From NCBI GenBank assembly GCA_016235265.1, contig JACRLI010000019.1, positions 114,351-178,350 on the forward strand: 64,000 nucleotides of DNA, written 5' to 3'. Within the stretch, counting starts at the first letter, position 1. Every line of letters begins with the position of its first letter. Of the stretch, positions 23,688 to 32,335 are shown in pieces. The notes under the pieces are model-generated. The model saw only the letters and a program-made list of their open reading frames with translations, made no database searches and was not told the origin of the DNA. Origin of the DNA: Candidatus Eisenbacteria bacterium (GTDB lineage: Bacteria > Eisenbacteria > RBG-16-71-46 > JACRLI01). The position numbers were made by a program, and so were the translations under genes.

Positions 23688-26600
23688 ATGACGATGCAGA
23701 GTGAGCTCCGGCGCACCGGGCGCGACGTGCCCGGGGATCCGGCGCGCGGGGCCAGGCTGCTGTCCAACGGGTCGTACCGCCTGGTGCTCACGGGGGCCGG
23801 CACCGGCGCCTCGTCGTGGGGCGGCTACGCCCTGACCCGCTGGCGGGGCGAGCGCCTGGACGACCACGACGGCGTCGCGATCTACCTGCGCGACCTGGCC
23901 GGCGGCCCCGCGTGGACGGTGGGCCTGCGGCCGGCGGGCGGTGGTGCGGACGAATACAGCGCGTCGTGGGAGGCCGGCCGGCTCGGCGTCATGCGCCGCG
24001 ACGGCACCCTGCACACGGAGCTGGACGCCTGCGTCGCAGCCGACCGTCCCCTGGAGGCGCGGCGCCTCTCGATCCACAACCGGGGTGCTGCCGCCCGCGA
24101 CATCGAGGTGACCACCTGCTGCGAGGTGGCGCTCAACCACCCCGCCGCCGACGCGGGTCATCCCGCATTTTCGAAGCTGTTCATCCAGACGTCCCACGAT
24201 GCCGCCACCGGCGCGCTGCTGGCACGCCGCCGCCCGCGCGGCGAGGGGGAGACGCACCCGTGGATGGTGCACCTCCTGCTGGGCCCCGGCGAGTTGCAGC
24301 ACGAGACGGACCGCGCCCGGTTCCTGGGCCGGGGTCGCACCCTGGCCGCGCCCGTGGCGCTGGACTCGCACACCCCTCTCTCCGGCACCACCGGCAGCGT
24401 CCTGGACCCGGTCCTGTGTCTTCGGCGCACGGTGCGGATCGAGCCCGGAGGGGCGGCCCGGCTGACGGTGCTGCTGGGCGCCGCGACGGAAGAGGACGCC
24501 GCCCGGCGGCTGGTGTCCGGTTGGGAGAGAGCCGGGGCGCTGGACGGGCTCTTCGGTCGGGCCGCCGCGCGCGAGCGGGACTTGCTCGACGCCCTGGGAA
24601 TCTCGCTCGATGAGGCCGAGCGCTTTCAGGGGCTGGCCGCGGCGATGCTGTACCAGCTGCCGGCCCTGCGCGATCCGGTCCTGGCGGGAGCCGTCCCGGC
24701 TTCGGCGGAACTGCTGCGCCGACTGGGCCTGGATCCGGACCTGCCGCTGGTGATGCTCGACGCCTCGGTGGCCGCGGGCCCGGCGCGGCGCTCGCCCTCG
24801 GTCGCGCTCGACCTGCGGAGAGCGCACGCGTACTGGTGCGCCCAGGGGCTTCCCACGCAGGCGGTGCTGTTGTGCGACGATCCCGCCGCGCACCCGGTGC
24901 CCGCCGGAGGCGAGCCGGGGCCGCCGTGGCCGGAGGCGGGATTCCGGGTGTTGCGCTGGAGTGAAGTGGGGGCGGGCGAGCTGCAGGCGCTCTTCGCGCG
25001 CGCGGTCCTGCTGGGCCGGGGCGCCCTGCCGGAGCCATGCGGGGCCGTCCCCCCGGCGGTGGAGCCGGTCGACACCGCAGCCGTGGAGGAATCGCAGGGG
25101 CGCCCGGGGAGGGTATCCGCGCCGAATGACGACGACGCGCACGGAACGACCCGCCTCTCCGAGGAACCCCTGCGCTTCTTCAACGGCTGGGGAGGCTTTT
25201 CGCAGGACGGCCGCGAGTACGTGGTGCACCTGCCCGGCGCCTCCGTGCCCGGCGAGCGCCGCCCGCCCATGCCCTGGACCAACGTGGTCTCCAACGAGGA
25301 CTTCGGCTTCCTGGTGAGCGAGAGCGGCGCGGGCTCCACCTGGTGCGGCAACAGCCGCGAACATCGGCTGACTCCGTGGAGCAATGACCCGCTGGCCGAC
25401 CCGCACGGGGAGGCGCTGTACCTGCGCGACGAGGAGAGCGGCCGGTGCTGGTCGCCGCTGCCCGGGCCGATCGCCGGGAGCGGGCCGCACGAGGTGCGCC
25501 ACGGCCTGGGCTACACCCGTTTCCGCTCCATGTTCGCCGGACTGCACCAGGATGTGTGCATGTTCGTCCCCGCGCGCGACCCGGTGAAGCTGGTCCGGGT
25601 GCGGCTGGCCAACCGCGGCCGGGCCGCCCGCCGGCTGTCCCTGTTCAGCTACCAGCGGCTGGTGCTGGGCGTGCTGGCTTCCGAGACTGCCCCGCACGTG
25701 GTCACCGAAATGGATGCGGCCGCCACCGCGCTGCTGGCGTGGACTCCCGCCGCCGGCGAATTCGCGGACCGGGTGGCATTCGCCGCGCCGGTGCTGCCCG
25801 TGGAGGCCCGGGCGCTGCGCTTCACCGCGGACCGCGAGGAGTTCCTGGGGCTGGACGGGGGAGTGGCGGCCCCCGCCGCGCTGCGCGCCGGCAGGATCCT
25901 CGAAGGGCGCGCGGGCCCGGGCCTGGACCCCTGCTTCGCGCAGCAGGTGGTGATGGAGCTCCCCCCGGGCACCGAGTCCGAGTGCGTGTTCCTGCTCGGC
26001 GAGGGCGCATCCCGGAAGACGGCGCTGGAGCTCATCGAGCGCTACCGGGAACCCGGCGCCGTGGCGCGCGCCTTCGACGAGGCGCGGGCGGCCTGGGACT
26101 CGCTGGTCTCGGGCATCGAGATCGCCACGCCGGCCCCGGGCCTGGACGTGATGGTGAATGCCTGGCTGCCCTACCAGGCGCTGGCATGCCGCATCCACGG
26201 GCGCACGGCGTTCTACCAGTCGGGCGGCGCCTTCGGGTTCCGCGACCAGTTGCAGGATACGTGCGCGCTCACGGTGCTGGACCCCGGCCTCACCCGTCGG
26301 CAGATCCTGCTGCACGCCGCCCACCAGTTCGTGGAAGGCGACGTGCTGCACTGGTGGCACCCGCCGCGGAGCCGCGGCATCCGGACCCGCTTCGCCGACG
26401 ACCTGTTGTGGCTGCCGTATGCGGCCGCGGGCTACGTCCGCGCCACCGGCGACTGGGCGGTGCTGGAGGAGGAGGTCCGTTTCCTCGCCGCGCGCGCCCT
26501 GCGCCCGGGAGAGGACGAGGCATACCTCCAGCCGGCGGAATCCGGGCAGGCCGGCGACGTGTACGAGCACTGCGTGCGAGCGCTGGACCGCTCGCTGGAC

Positions 26601-27620
26601 GTGGGCTCGCACGGGTTGCCGCTCTTTGGCACCGGCGACTGGAACGACGGCATGAACCGCGTGGGCCGCGGGGGCCACGGCGAAAGCGTGTGGATGGGTT
26701 TCTTCCTGTACGCGGTGCTGGGCGACTTCCTGCCCGCCTGCGAGCGCCGCGGGGACGCGGAGCGCGCCGCCCGCTACCGGGCCCACCGCGCGCGGTTGCG
26801 CGAGGCGCTCCACTCGCAGGCCTGGGACGGCGAGTGGTATCTTCGCGCGTGGTACGATGACGGCACGCCGCTGGGATCGGCCGAGGGCGACGAGTGCCGC
26901 ATCGACGCGCTGGCCCAGGCGTGGGCGGTGCTCTCGGGCGCGGCGCCCCCGGACCGCGCCGCACGGGCCATGGACGCGGTGGAGGAGCACCTGGTATCGG
27001 AGGCCGAGGGACTGATCCGGCTCCTTGCGCCCCCGTTCGAGAACACCGCGCACGACCCCGGCTACATCAAGGGCTACGTGGCGGGGGTGCGGGAGAACGG
27101 CGGGCAGTACACGCACGCGGCGCTGTGGGTGGTGCGCGCGCTGGCCGAGCTGGGCCGCGCCGACCGCGCCGCGCGGTTGCTGGAGATGCTGGGCCCGGTG
27201 GCGCACACTTCCACGCCGGAGCAGGTGCGCCGCTACCAGGTGGAGCCGTACGTGGTGGCCGCCGATGTCTACGGGGCGCCCCCGCACGCCGGCCGCGGCG
27301 GATGGACCTGGTACACCGGCTCCGCGGGCTGGATGTACCGGGTGGCGCTGGAATCGGTGCTGGGGCTGACGGTGGAGGGCGGCGACACGCTCCGCCTCAA
27401 GCCGTGCGTGCCGCCCGAGTGGCCGGAGTATCGCGTGCGTTACCGCGTCCCCGGCACCGGGTGCCGCTACGATATCCAGGTCATCAACACCGCCGGCGGC
27501 AGCGGCATCGTGAAGAGCGCCCGGCTGGACGGCGCCCCGATCGAGGTCGAAGCCGGGGCCGTGCGCGTGCCGCTGACACGGGGCGCCGACTCGCACCGCG
27601 TGGACGTCGTGCTGGGCTGA
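23688..27620 (+). CDS. GH94 phosphorylase related to cyclic beta-1,2-glucan synthase C-half
   Basis: This 1310-residue cytoplasmic enzyme has no signal peptide. It matches the C-terminal half of NdvB/Cgs proteins over its whole length. The first module contains YALTRWRGERLDDHDG, HPAFSKLFIQTSHD and DPVLCLRRTV. A second sandwich contains PWTNVVSNEDFGFLVSES and NSREHRLTPWSNDP. The catalytic barrel has FGFRDQLQDTCAL, FGTGDWNDGMNRVG (general acid Asp near residue 985), RENGGQYTHAALWVVRA and WTWYTGSAGWMYR. Without the GT84 and membrane parts it cannot make glucan. The likely reaction is reversible phosphorolysis of beta-1,2-oligoglucans to alpha-glucose-1-phosphate, as in 1,2-beta-oligoglucan phosphorylases. 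Cellobiose- and chitobiose-type GH94 members are shorter and less similar. A GGGGAAGG site fixes the start, 22 bp after the GH144-like gene. Confidence 0.87.
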   Translation: MTMQSELRRTGRDVPGDPARGARLLSNGSYRLVLTGAGTGASSWGGYALTRWRGERLDDHDGVAIYLRDLAGGPAWTVGLRPAGGGADEYSASWEAGRLGVMRRDGTLHTELDACVAADRPLEARRLSIHNRGAAARDIEVTTCCEVALNHPAADAGHPAFSKLFIQTSHDAATGALLARRRPRGEGETHPWMVHLLLGPGELQHETDRARFLGRGRTLAAPVALDSHTPLSGTTGSVLDPVLCLRRTVRIEPGGAARLTVLLGAATEEDAARRLVSGWERAGALDGLFGRAAARERDLLDALGISLDEAERFQGLAAAMLYQLPALRDPVLAGAVPASAELLRRLGLDPDLPLVMLDASVAAGPARRSPSVALDLRRAHAYWCAQGLPTQAVLLCDDPAAHPVPAGGEPGPPWPEAGFRVLRWSEVGAGELQALFARAVLLGRGALPEPCGAVPPAVEPVDTAAVEESQGRPGRVSAPNDDDAHGTTRLSEEPLRFFNGWGGFSQDGREYVVHLPGASVPGERRPPMPWTNVVSNEDFGFLVSESGAGSTWCGNSREHRLTPWSNDPLADPHGEALYLRDEESGRCWSPLPGPIAGSGPHEVRHGLGYTRFRSMFAGLHQDVCMFVPARDPVKLVRVRLANRGRAARRLSLFSYQRLVLGVLASETAPHVVTEMDAAATALLAWTPAAGEFADRVAFAAPVLPVEARALRFTADREEFLGLDGGVAAPAALRAGRILEGRAGPGLDPCFAQQVVMELPPGTESECVFLLGEGASRKTALELIERYREPGAVARAFDEARAAWDSLVSGIEIATPAPGLDVMVNAWLPYQALACRIHGRTAFYQSGGAFGFRDQLQDTCALTVLDPGLTRRQILLHAAHQFVEGDVLHWWHPPRSRGIRTRFADDLLWLPYAAAGYVRATGDWAVLEEEVRFLAARALRPGEDEAYLQPAESGQAGDVYEHCVRALDRSLDVGSHGLPLFGTGDWNDGMNRVGRGGHGESVWMGFFLYAVLGDFLPACERRGDAERAARYRAHRARLREALHSQAWDGEWYLRAWYDDGTPLGSAEGDECRIDALAQAWAVLSGAAPPDRAARAMDAVEEHLVSEAEGLIRLLAPPFENTAHDPGYIKGYVAGVRENGGQYTHAALWVVRALAELGRADRAARLLEMLGPVAHTSTPEQVRRYQVEPYVVAADVYGAPPHAGRGGWTWYTGSAGWMYRVALESVLGLTVEGGDTLRLKPCVPPEWPEYRVRYRVPGTGCRYDIQVINTAGGSGIVKSARLDGAPIEVEAGAVRVPLTRGADSHRVDVVLG

Positions 27621-27663
27621 GCCCGCCGAGGTCGCAATCGCCACCCACCGGAGGGAACCGGAA

Positions 27664-29229
27664 GTGACTGCCCCCATCCGAGCTCGATCCTGGATCGCCT
27701 GCTGGGCATTGCTGGCGGTCGCTCTCGTGGCCTCCCCGAGGTCCGCACCCGGCGGGGGGCAGGCCGCCGGACACGCTGCGACGCACTCTCCGGGCCACGT
27801 CGCCGGGCCCGCCGCGGGACACGCCGGCACGCCGGCGCCCGGGCATCTCGCCGGGTACGCGAAGGCGGCCCTCCCGCCCGCCGCACTGGCCCCCGCGCAG
27901 TCCGCATTCCTGGACACGCTCCAGGAGCGCACCTTCCGCTTCTTCTGGGATCTCAGCGACCCCAACACCGGCCTCACACCGGACCGCTGGCCCACGCAGT
28001 CCTTCGTGAGCGTGAGCGCCACCGGCTTCGCCTTGACCGCGTATCCCATCGGGGTGGAGCACGGCTGGGTGGACCGCACCGCTGCGGGCATGCGGGTGCT
28101 CAAGACGCTCACATTCTTCTACACCGCGCGCATGGACACCGTTTCCGCCGGGGCCACAGGCTACCGCGGGTTCTTCTATCACTTCCTCGACCCGAAGACC
28201 GGCCACCGCTTCCGGGACGTCGAGCTCTCCACCATCGACACCGCGCTGCTGCTCGCGGGGGCCCTGTTCTGCCAGTCCTACTTCGACGGCCCCGACCCGC
28301 TGGAATCACAGATCCGGATCCTGGCCGACTCGCTGTACCACCGCGCCGATTTCCAATGGGCGCTGGTCCGCGCGCCGATGCTGGTCCACGGCTGGGATCC
28401 CGAGAACGGCTTCCTGGCGTACGACTGGCGCGGTTACAACGAGTCCATGATCCTGCCGATCCTGGCGCTGGCTTCGCCGACCCGGCCCGTGGGCCGGGAA
28501 GTCTGGAACTACTGGGACTCCGGCTGCCAGTGGGGCACATTCGAGGGCCTCGGGCACGTGGGCTTCGCGCCGCTCTTCGGGCACCAGTTCTCGCACGTGT
28601 GGCTGGACCTGCGCGGCATCCGCGACAGCGTGATGGGCGCCCACGACATGGACTGGTTCGAGAACTCCCGCCGCGCCACCTACGCGCAGCGCTCCTATGC
28701 GAGGCGCAATCCGCAGGGCTTCCGCGGCTACGGCGAGCGCCTGTGGGGCCTCACCGCCTGCGACGGGCCGATGGACGGCGAAGCGGTGGTGGACGGCCGC
28801 AAGCGGGCCTTCCACACGTACGCGGCACGCGGCGCGTCGTTCCGCGAGGTGATCGACGACGGCACCGTGGCGCCGACGGCCGCGGCCGGCTCCATCGCCT
28901 TCGCGCCGGAGATCGTGGTCCCCGCGCTGATGGCCATGCGCCGCGACTACGGGCCGCATCTGTTTCGCCAGTACGGCTTCGTGGACGCCCTGAACCCCAC
29001 CCTTCGCGACTCCGCCGCCGCGTCCCAGGGCGGCGTGGTGCCGGGCGTGGGCTGGTTCGACTCGGACTACCTGGGCATCGACCAGGGCCCCATCGTGGCG
29101 ATGATCGAGAACTACCGCACCGGACTGGTGTGGAGGACCATGCGGCGCAATCCGCACATCGTGCGCGGCCTGCGCGCCGCCGGCTTCACCGGCGGGTGGC
29201 TGGACTCGCTGAAGGCGGCGGGCCGCTGA
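27664..29229 (+). CDS. Second exported PF10091/GH144-like glucanase
   Basis: This 521-residue paralogue of the enzyme at 22139 starts at a GTG with GGAGG upstream. It has a signal peptide (WIACWALLAVALVASPRSA). An unusual linker of imperfect repeats follows, in which Gly-His recurs every 4-8 residues (AGHAATHSPGHVAG, AAGHAGTPAPGHLAG). The catalytic domain has RFFWDLSDPNTGLTPDRW, GFFYHFLDPKTGHR, ELSTIDTALLLAGAL, YNESMILPILALASPTRPV, FGHQFSHVWLDLRGI and DYLGIDQGPIVAMIENY. It has no FlgD-like tail, so it is probably periplasmic, while the first copy is surface-sorted. It overlaps the next gene by ATGA. The His-rich linker could bind metal or anchor the enzyme; no precedent is known to me. Confidence 0.86.
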   Translation: MTAPIRARSWIACWALLAVALVASPRSAPGGGQAAGHAATHSPGHVAGPAAGHAGTPAPGHLAGYAKAALPPAALAPAQSAFLDTLQERTFRFFWDLSDPNTGLTPDRWPTQSFVSVSATGFALTAYPIGVEHGWVDRTAAGMRVLKTLTFFYTARMDTVSAGATGYRGFFYHFLDPKTGHRFRDVELSTIDTALLLAGALFCQSYFDGPDPLESQIRILADSLYHRADFQWALVRAPMLVHGWDPENGFLAYDWRGYNESMILPILALASPTRPVGREVWNYWDSGCQWGTFEGLGHVGFAPLFGHQFSHVWLDLRGIRDSVMGAHDMDWFENSRRATYAQRSYARRNPQGFRGYGERLWGLTACDGPMDGEAVVDGRKRAFHTYAARGASFREVIDDGTVAPTAAAGSIAFAPEIVVPALMAMRRDYGPHLFRQYGFVDALNPTLRDSAAASQGGVVPGVGWFDSDYLGIDQGPIVAMIENYRTGLVWRTMRRNPHIVRGLRAAGFTGGWLDSLKAAGR

Positions 29230-30620
29230 TGCGGCCGAGGGGCCGCGGGGGAGAGGAAGCCGCGTCGCGCGGGGCGAGGGGTGTGCGTCGCGCGGGGCGC
29301 GCGCTGCCCGCGGGCGTCCTGATGCTCGTGGCCGCGCTCTTCGCGGGCGCACTCTCGGTATCCGGCTGCGCCCGGGGCCCCGCCGACCGCGTCACCCTGC
29401 GCTTCTGGGCCATGGGCCGCGAGGGCGAGGTGCTCCAGGACGCGGTGGCGGCCTTCGAGCGGCAGAACCCCGGGATTCACGTGGTGGTGCAGCAGATCCC
29501 CTGGGGCGCGGCGCACGAGAAGATGCTCACCGCGCACGTGGGCCGCTCCACCCCGGACGCGGCGCAGCTGGGCAACACCTGGGTCTCGGAGTTCGCCGCC
29601 CTGCGCGCCATCGAACCGCTGGACCCGCGCATCGCCACGTCCCGCGTGGTGCGCCGCGAAGGCTACTTTCGCGGCATCTGGGACACCAACGTCATTGACG
29701 GCGTCACGTATGGCGTCCCGTGGTACGTGGACACGCGGCTGCTGTTCTACCGGCGGGACCTGCTGGCGCGCGCGGGCTACCCGTCCATGCCCACGAACTG
29801 GCGCGACTGGCGCGAGGCCATGCGCGCGGTGAAGCGCCTGCCTTCGGACCGCGAGCACTTCGCCATCTTCCTGCCCACGAACGAGTACACGCCCTGGATC
29901 GTCTTCGGGATGCAGGCGGGCTCGCCGTTCCTGAAGGACGACGCCACTCGCGGGGCGTTCTCCGACTCCGCCTACCGGGCCGCGATGGACTTCTACCTGG
30001 GGCTCTTCCGGGAGCGGCTGGCGCCGGCCATCCAGGGCCAGGGCATCGCCAACCTGTACCAGGAGTTCGAGCGCGGCACCTTCGCCATGTACATCACCGG
30101 GCCGTGGCAGCTGGGCGAGTTCCGCAACCGTATTTCGCCGGCCATGCGGGATTGCTGGGCGACGGCGCCCCTGCCCGGCCCCACGGGGCCGGCCTCGGGG
30201 GTGTCCACCGCCGGCGGCTCGAGCCTGGTGTTGTTCCGGGAGTCGCGGCACAAGGAGGAGGCCTGGAAGTTCGTGGAGTTCCTGTCGCGGCCGGAGCAGC
30301 AGTTGAGGTTCTATCACCAGACCGGCGACCTGCCGGCGCGCGTGGAGAGCTGGGCCGACACCGCGCTCCGGTCCGACCCCAACATCCGCTCCTTCGGCAC
30401 GCAGCTGGAGCGGGTGCTGTACGAGCCTCGCATTCCGGAGTGGCAGCAGATCTCCATCAAGCTCATGGACAAGGTGGAGCTGGCCATCCTGGGGCACGCG
30501 CGGGCGGACTCGGTGCTGGCCGGGCTGGACCGGGAGGTGGACCAGATCCTTGAGAAGCGGCGCTGGCTGGTGGAAAAGGAGCGCCGGCGCAGCGCGGGCG
30601 GCGCGGGGGGCGCGCCATGA
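29229..30620 (+). CDS. ABC sugar-binding lipoprotein (family 1 extracellular SBP)
   Basis: This 463-residue lipoprotein has a basic N-terminus, a hydrophobic stretch and the lipobox LSVSGC at about residues 41-46. The mature part is a family 1 sugar-binding protein (VTLRFWAMGREGEVLQDAVA, FERQNPGIHVVVQQIPW, TYGVPWYVDTRLLFYRRDLL, GTFAMYITGPWQLGEFR, SSLVLFRESRHKEEAWKFVE). It should capture oligosaccharides in the periplasm for the two permeases that follow. The 45-residue region before the lipobox is long, and a later start is possible, but the ATG overlapping the preceding stop is the best supported. In Gram-positive beta-1,2-glucan loci a related binding protein takes up sophoro-oligosaccharides; the same ligand is inferred here from the neighbours. 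Confidence 0.88.
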   Translation: MRPRGRGGEEAASRGARGVRRAGRALPAGVLMLVAALFAGALSVSGCARGPADRVTLRFWAMGREGEVLQDAVAAFERQNPGIHVVVQQIPWGAAHEKMLTAHVGRSTPDAAQLGNTWVSEFAALRAIEPLDPRIATSRVVRREGYFRGIWDTNVIDGVTYGVPWYVDTRLLFYRRDLLARAGYPSMPTNWRDWREAMRAVKRLPSDREHFAIFLPTNEYTPWIVFGMQAGSPFLKDDATRGAFSDSAYRAAMDFYLGLFRERLAPAIQGQGIANLYQEFERGTFAMYITGPWQLGEFRNRISPAMRDCWATAPLPGPTGPASGVSTAGGSSLVLFRESRHKEEAWKFVEFLSRPEQQLRFYHQTGDLPARVESWADTALRSDPNIRSFGTQLERVLYEPRIPEWQQISIKLMDKVELAILGHARADSVLAGLDREVDQILEKRRWLVEKERRRSAGGAGGAP

Positions 30621-31513
30621 GCGCGCACGTGGGGCCGACGCGGCAGGACCGGGCCGGCTGGGCATTCGTGTCGCCGGCGCTCACGCTCATCGGGGTGTTC
30701 TTCTTCCTGCCGGTGCTGGGCGGGCTGGCGCTCAGCTTCACGGACTTCGACATCTACGCCATCGGACGGCCCGAGACGGTGCGTTTCATGGGGCTGGAGA
30801 ACTACGCGCAGGTGCTGGGCAACCCCATGTTCTGGAAGGCGCTGGGCAACACGTTCTACTTCGTGGTGCTGGGCGGGCCCCTGTCGGTGCTGACCTCGCT
30901 GGTCGCGGCGCTGCTGGTGAACGCGAGGCTGGTGCGCTTCCAGGGCGTGTTCCGCTCCATCTTCTTCATGCCGGTGGTGACCACGCTGGTGGCGGTGGCC
31001 ATCGTGTGGCGCTACCTGCTGCACCCGCAGTACGGACTGATCAACTACGGGCTGGGTTTCCTGGGGGTGCGGCCCATTGACTGGCTGGGGGACCCGCACT
31101 GGGCCATGCCGGCCATCGTGCTGCTCGCGGTATGGAAGAACTTCGGCTACAACATGCTCATCTTCGTGGCCGGGCTGCAGAGCATTCCGGAGGAACTGTA
31201 CGAGGCCGCGCACCTGGACGGCGCCGGCGGCTGGCGGACCTTCCGCAGCATCACGCTTCCGGGGCTGGCCCCGACCTTCGTGTTCGTGGGCATCATGACC
31301 ATGCTGGGAAACTTCCAGCTGTTCTCCGAGCCGTACGTGATGACCCAGGGCGGCCCGCTCAAGGCCACCACCACGGTGGTGATGCTGATGTACGAAGAGG
31401 GCTTCCGCTGGTGGAGGATGGGGATGGCGGCGTCCATCGCCTTCGTGCTGTTCGTGATCATGCTGCTGGGGACCATGGTCCAGATGCGGCTGCAGCGGGA
31501 GCGGCGGCCGTGA
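30617..31513 (+). CDS. ABC sugar transporter permease, MalF type
   Basis: This 298-residue inner-membrane protein has about six transmembrane segments (WAFVSPALTLIGVFFFLPVL, FYFVVLGGPLSVLTSLVAAL, SIFFMPVVTTLVAVAIVW). It carries the EAA loop that docks the ATPase (EELYEAAHLDGAGGWRTFRS, then ITLPGLAP). It overlaps the binding-protein gene by 4 bp and the next permease by 4 bp (GTGA), so the three are translationally coupled. It forms the channel with the MalG-type partner. Confidence 0.92.
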   Translation: MSAHVGPTRQDRAGWAFVSPALTLIGVFFFLPVLGGLALSFTDFDIYAIGRPETVRFMGLENYAQVLGNPMFWKALGNTFYFVVLGGPLSVLTSLVAALLVNARLVRFQGVFRSIFFMPVVTTLVAVAIVWRYLLHPQYGLINYGLGFLGVRPIDWLGDPHWAMPAIVLLAVWKNFGYNMLIFVAGLQSIPEELYEAAHLDGAGGWRTFRSITLPGLAPTFVFVGIMTMLGNFQLFSEPYVMTQGGPLKATTTVVMLMYEEGFRWWRMGMAASIAFVLFVIMLLGTMVQMRLQRERRP

Positions 31514-32331
31514 ACCGCGCCCTCCCGAAGGTGCTGATCCACGCGGCGCTGATCGCCGGCGCGCTGCTCACACTGGCCCCGCTGCTGTGGATGGTGTCCG
31601 CCTCGTTCATGTCCACGGGGGAGGCCAACAGCTTCCCGCCGCGGCTGCTCCCGAAGGCGTTCACCGTGTCGCACTACGTGGACCTGTTCACGCGCCTCAA
31701 CCTGGCGCGCTACTTCCTCAACAGCAGCCTGGTGTCGGTGCTGGCCACGCTGATCTCGCTGCTGGTCAATTCCATGGCCGGCTACGCCTTCGCCAAGCTG
31801 CGCTTCCGCGGTCGCGAGCGGGTATTCCAGGTGCTGCTGGCCGCGCTGGTGATCCCCGCGCAGGTGGGGATGCTGCCGCTGTTCCTGCTGCTGAAGTCCA
31901 TGGGGCTGGTGAACACCGTGGCCGCGGTGGTGGTGCCGTTCATGGCCGGGGTCTTCGGCATTTTCATGATCCGCCAGTACGCGCTGGGGGTGCCCGACGA
32001 CCTGCTGGACGCCGCGCGGGTGGACGGCGCGAGCGAGTTCAAGATCTTCTGGTCGGTGGTCCTGCCGGTGCTGCGGCCGATCCTGGTCACGCTGGCGGTG
32101 TTCACCTTCCTGGGCTCGTGGAACGAGTTCATGTGGCCCCTGATCGTGCTGAGCGACGATTCCAAGTACACGCTGCCGGTGGCGCTGGCGAGCCTCTCCG
32201 GGGAGCACGTGCAGGACACCGAGCTGATGATGGCCGGCTCGGTTCTCACGGTGCTGCCGGTGATGCTGGTGTTCCTGTTCCTGCAGCGCTCCTACGTGCG
32301 CGGGGTGATGATGGGCGGAGTGAAGGGGTAG
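31510..32331 (+). CDS. ABC sugar transporter permease, MalG type
   Basis: This 273-residue inner-membrane permease starts at a GTG that overlaps the previous stop. About six transmembrane segments are visible (LIHAALIAGALLTLAPLLW, VFQVLLAALVIPAQVGMLPL), with the EAA loop as LLDAARVDGASEFKIFWSVV and the family-typical GSWNEFMWPLIVLSD. No nucleotide-binding subunit is encoded anywhere in the locus. As with many oligosaccharide importers, a shared MsmK/MalK-like ATPase is presumably encoded elsewhere. Confidence 0.92.
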   Translation: MNRALPKVLIHAALIAGALLTLAPLLWMVSASFMSTGEANSFPPRLLPKAFTVSHYVDLFTRLNLARYFLNSSLVSVLATLISLLVNSMAGYAFAKLRFRGRERVFQVLLAALVIPAQVGMLPLFLLLKSMGLVNTVAAVVVPFMAGVFGIFMIRQYALGVPDDLLDAARVDGASEFKIFWSVVLPVLRPILVTLAVFTFLGSWNEFMWPLIVLSDDSKYTLPVALASLSGEHVQDTELMMAGSVLTVLPVMLVFLFLQRSYVRGVMMGGVKG

Positions 32332-32335
32332 CGCG

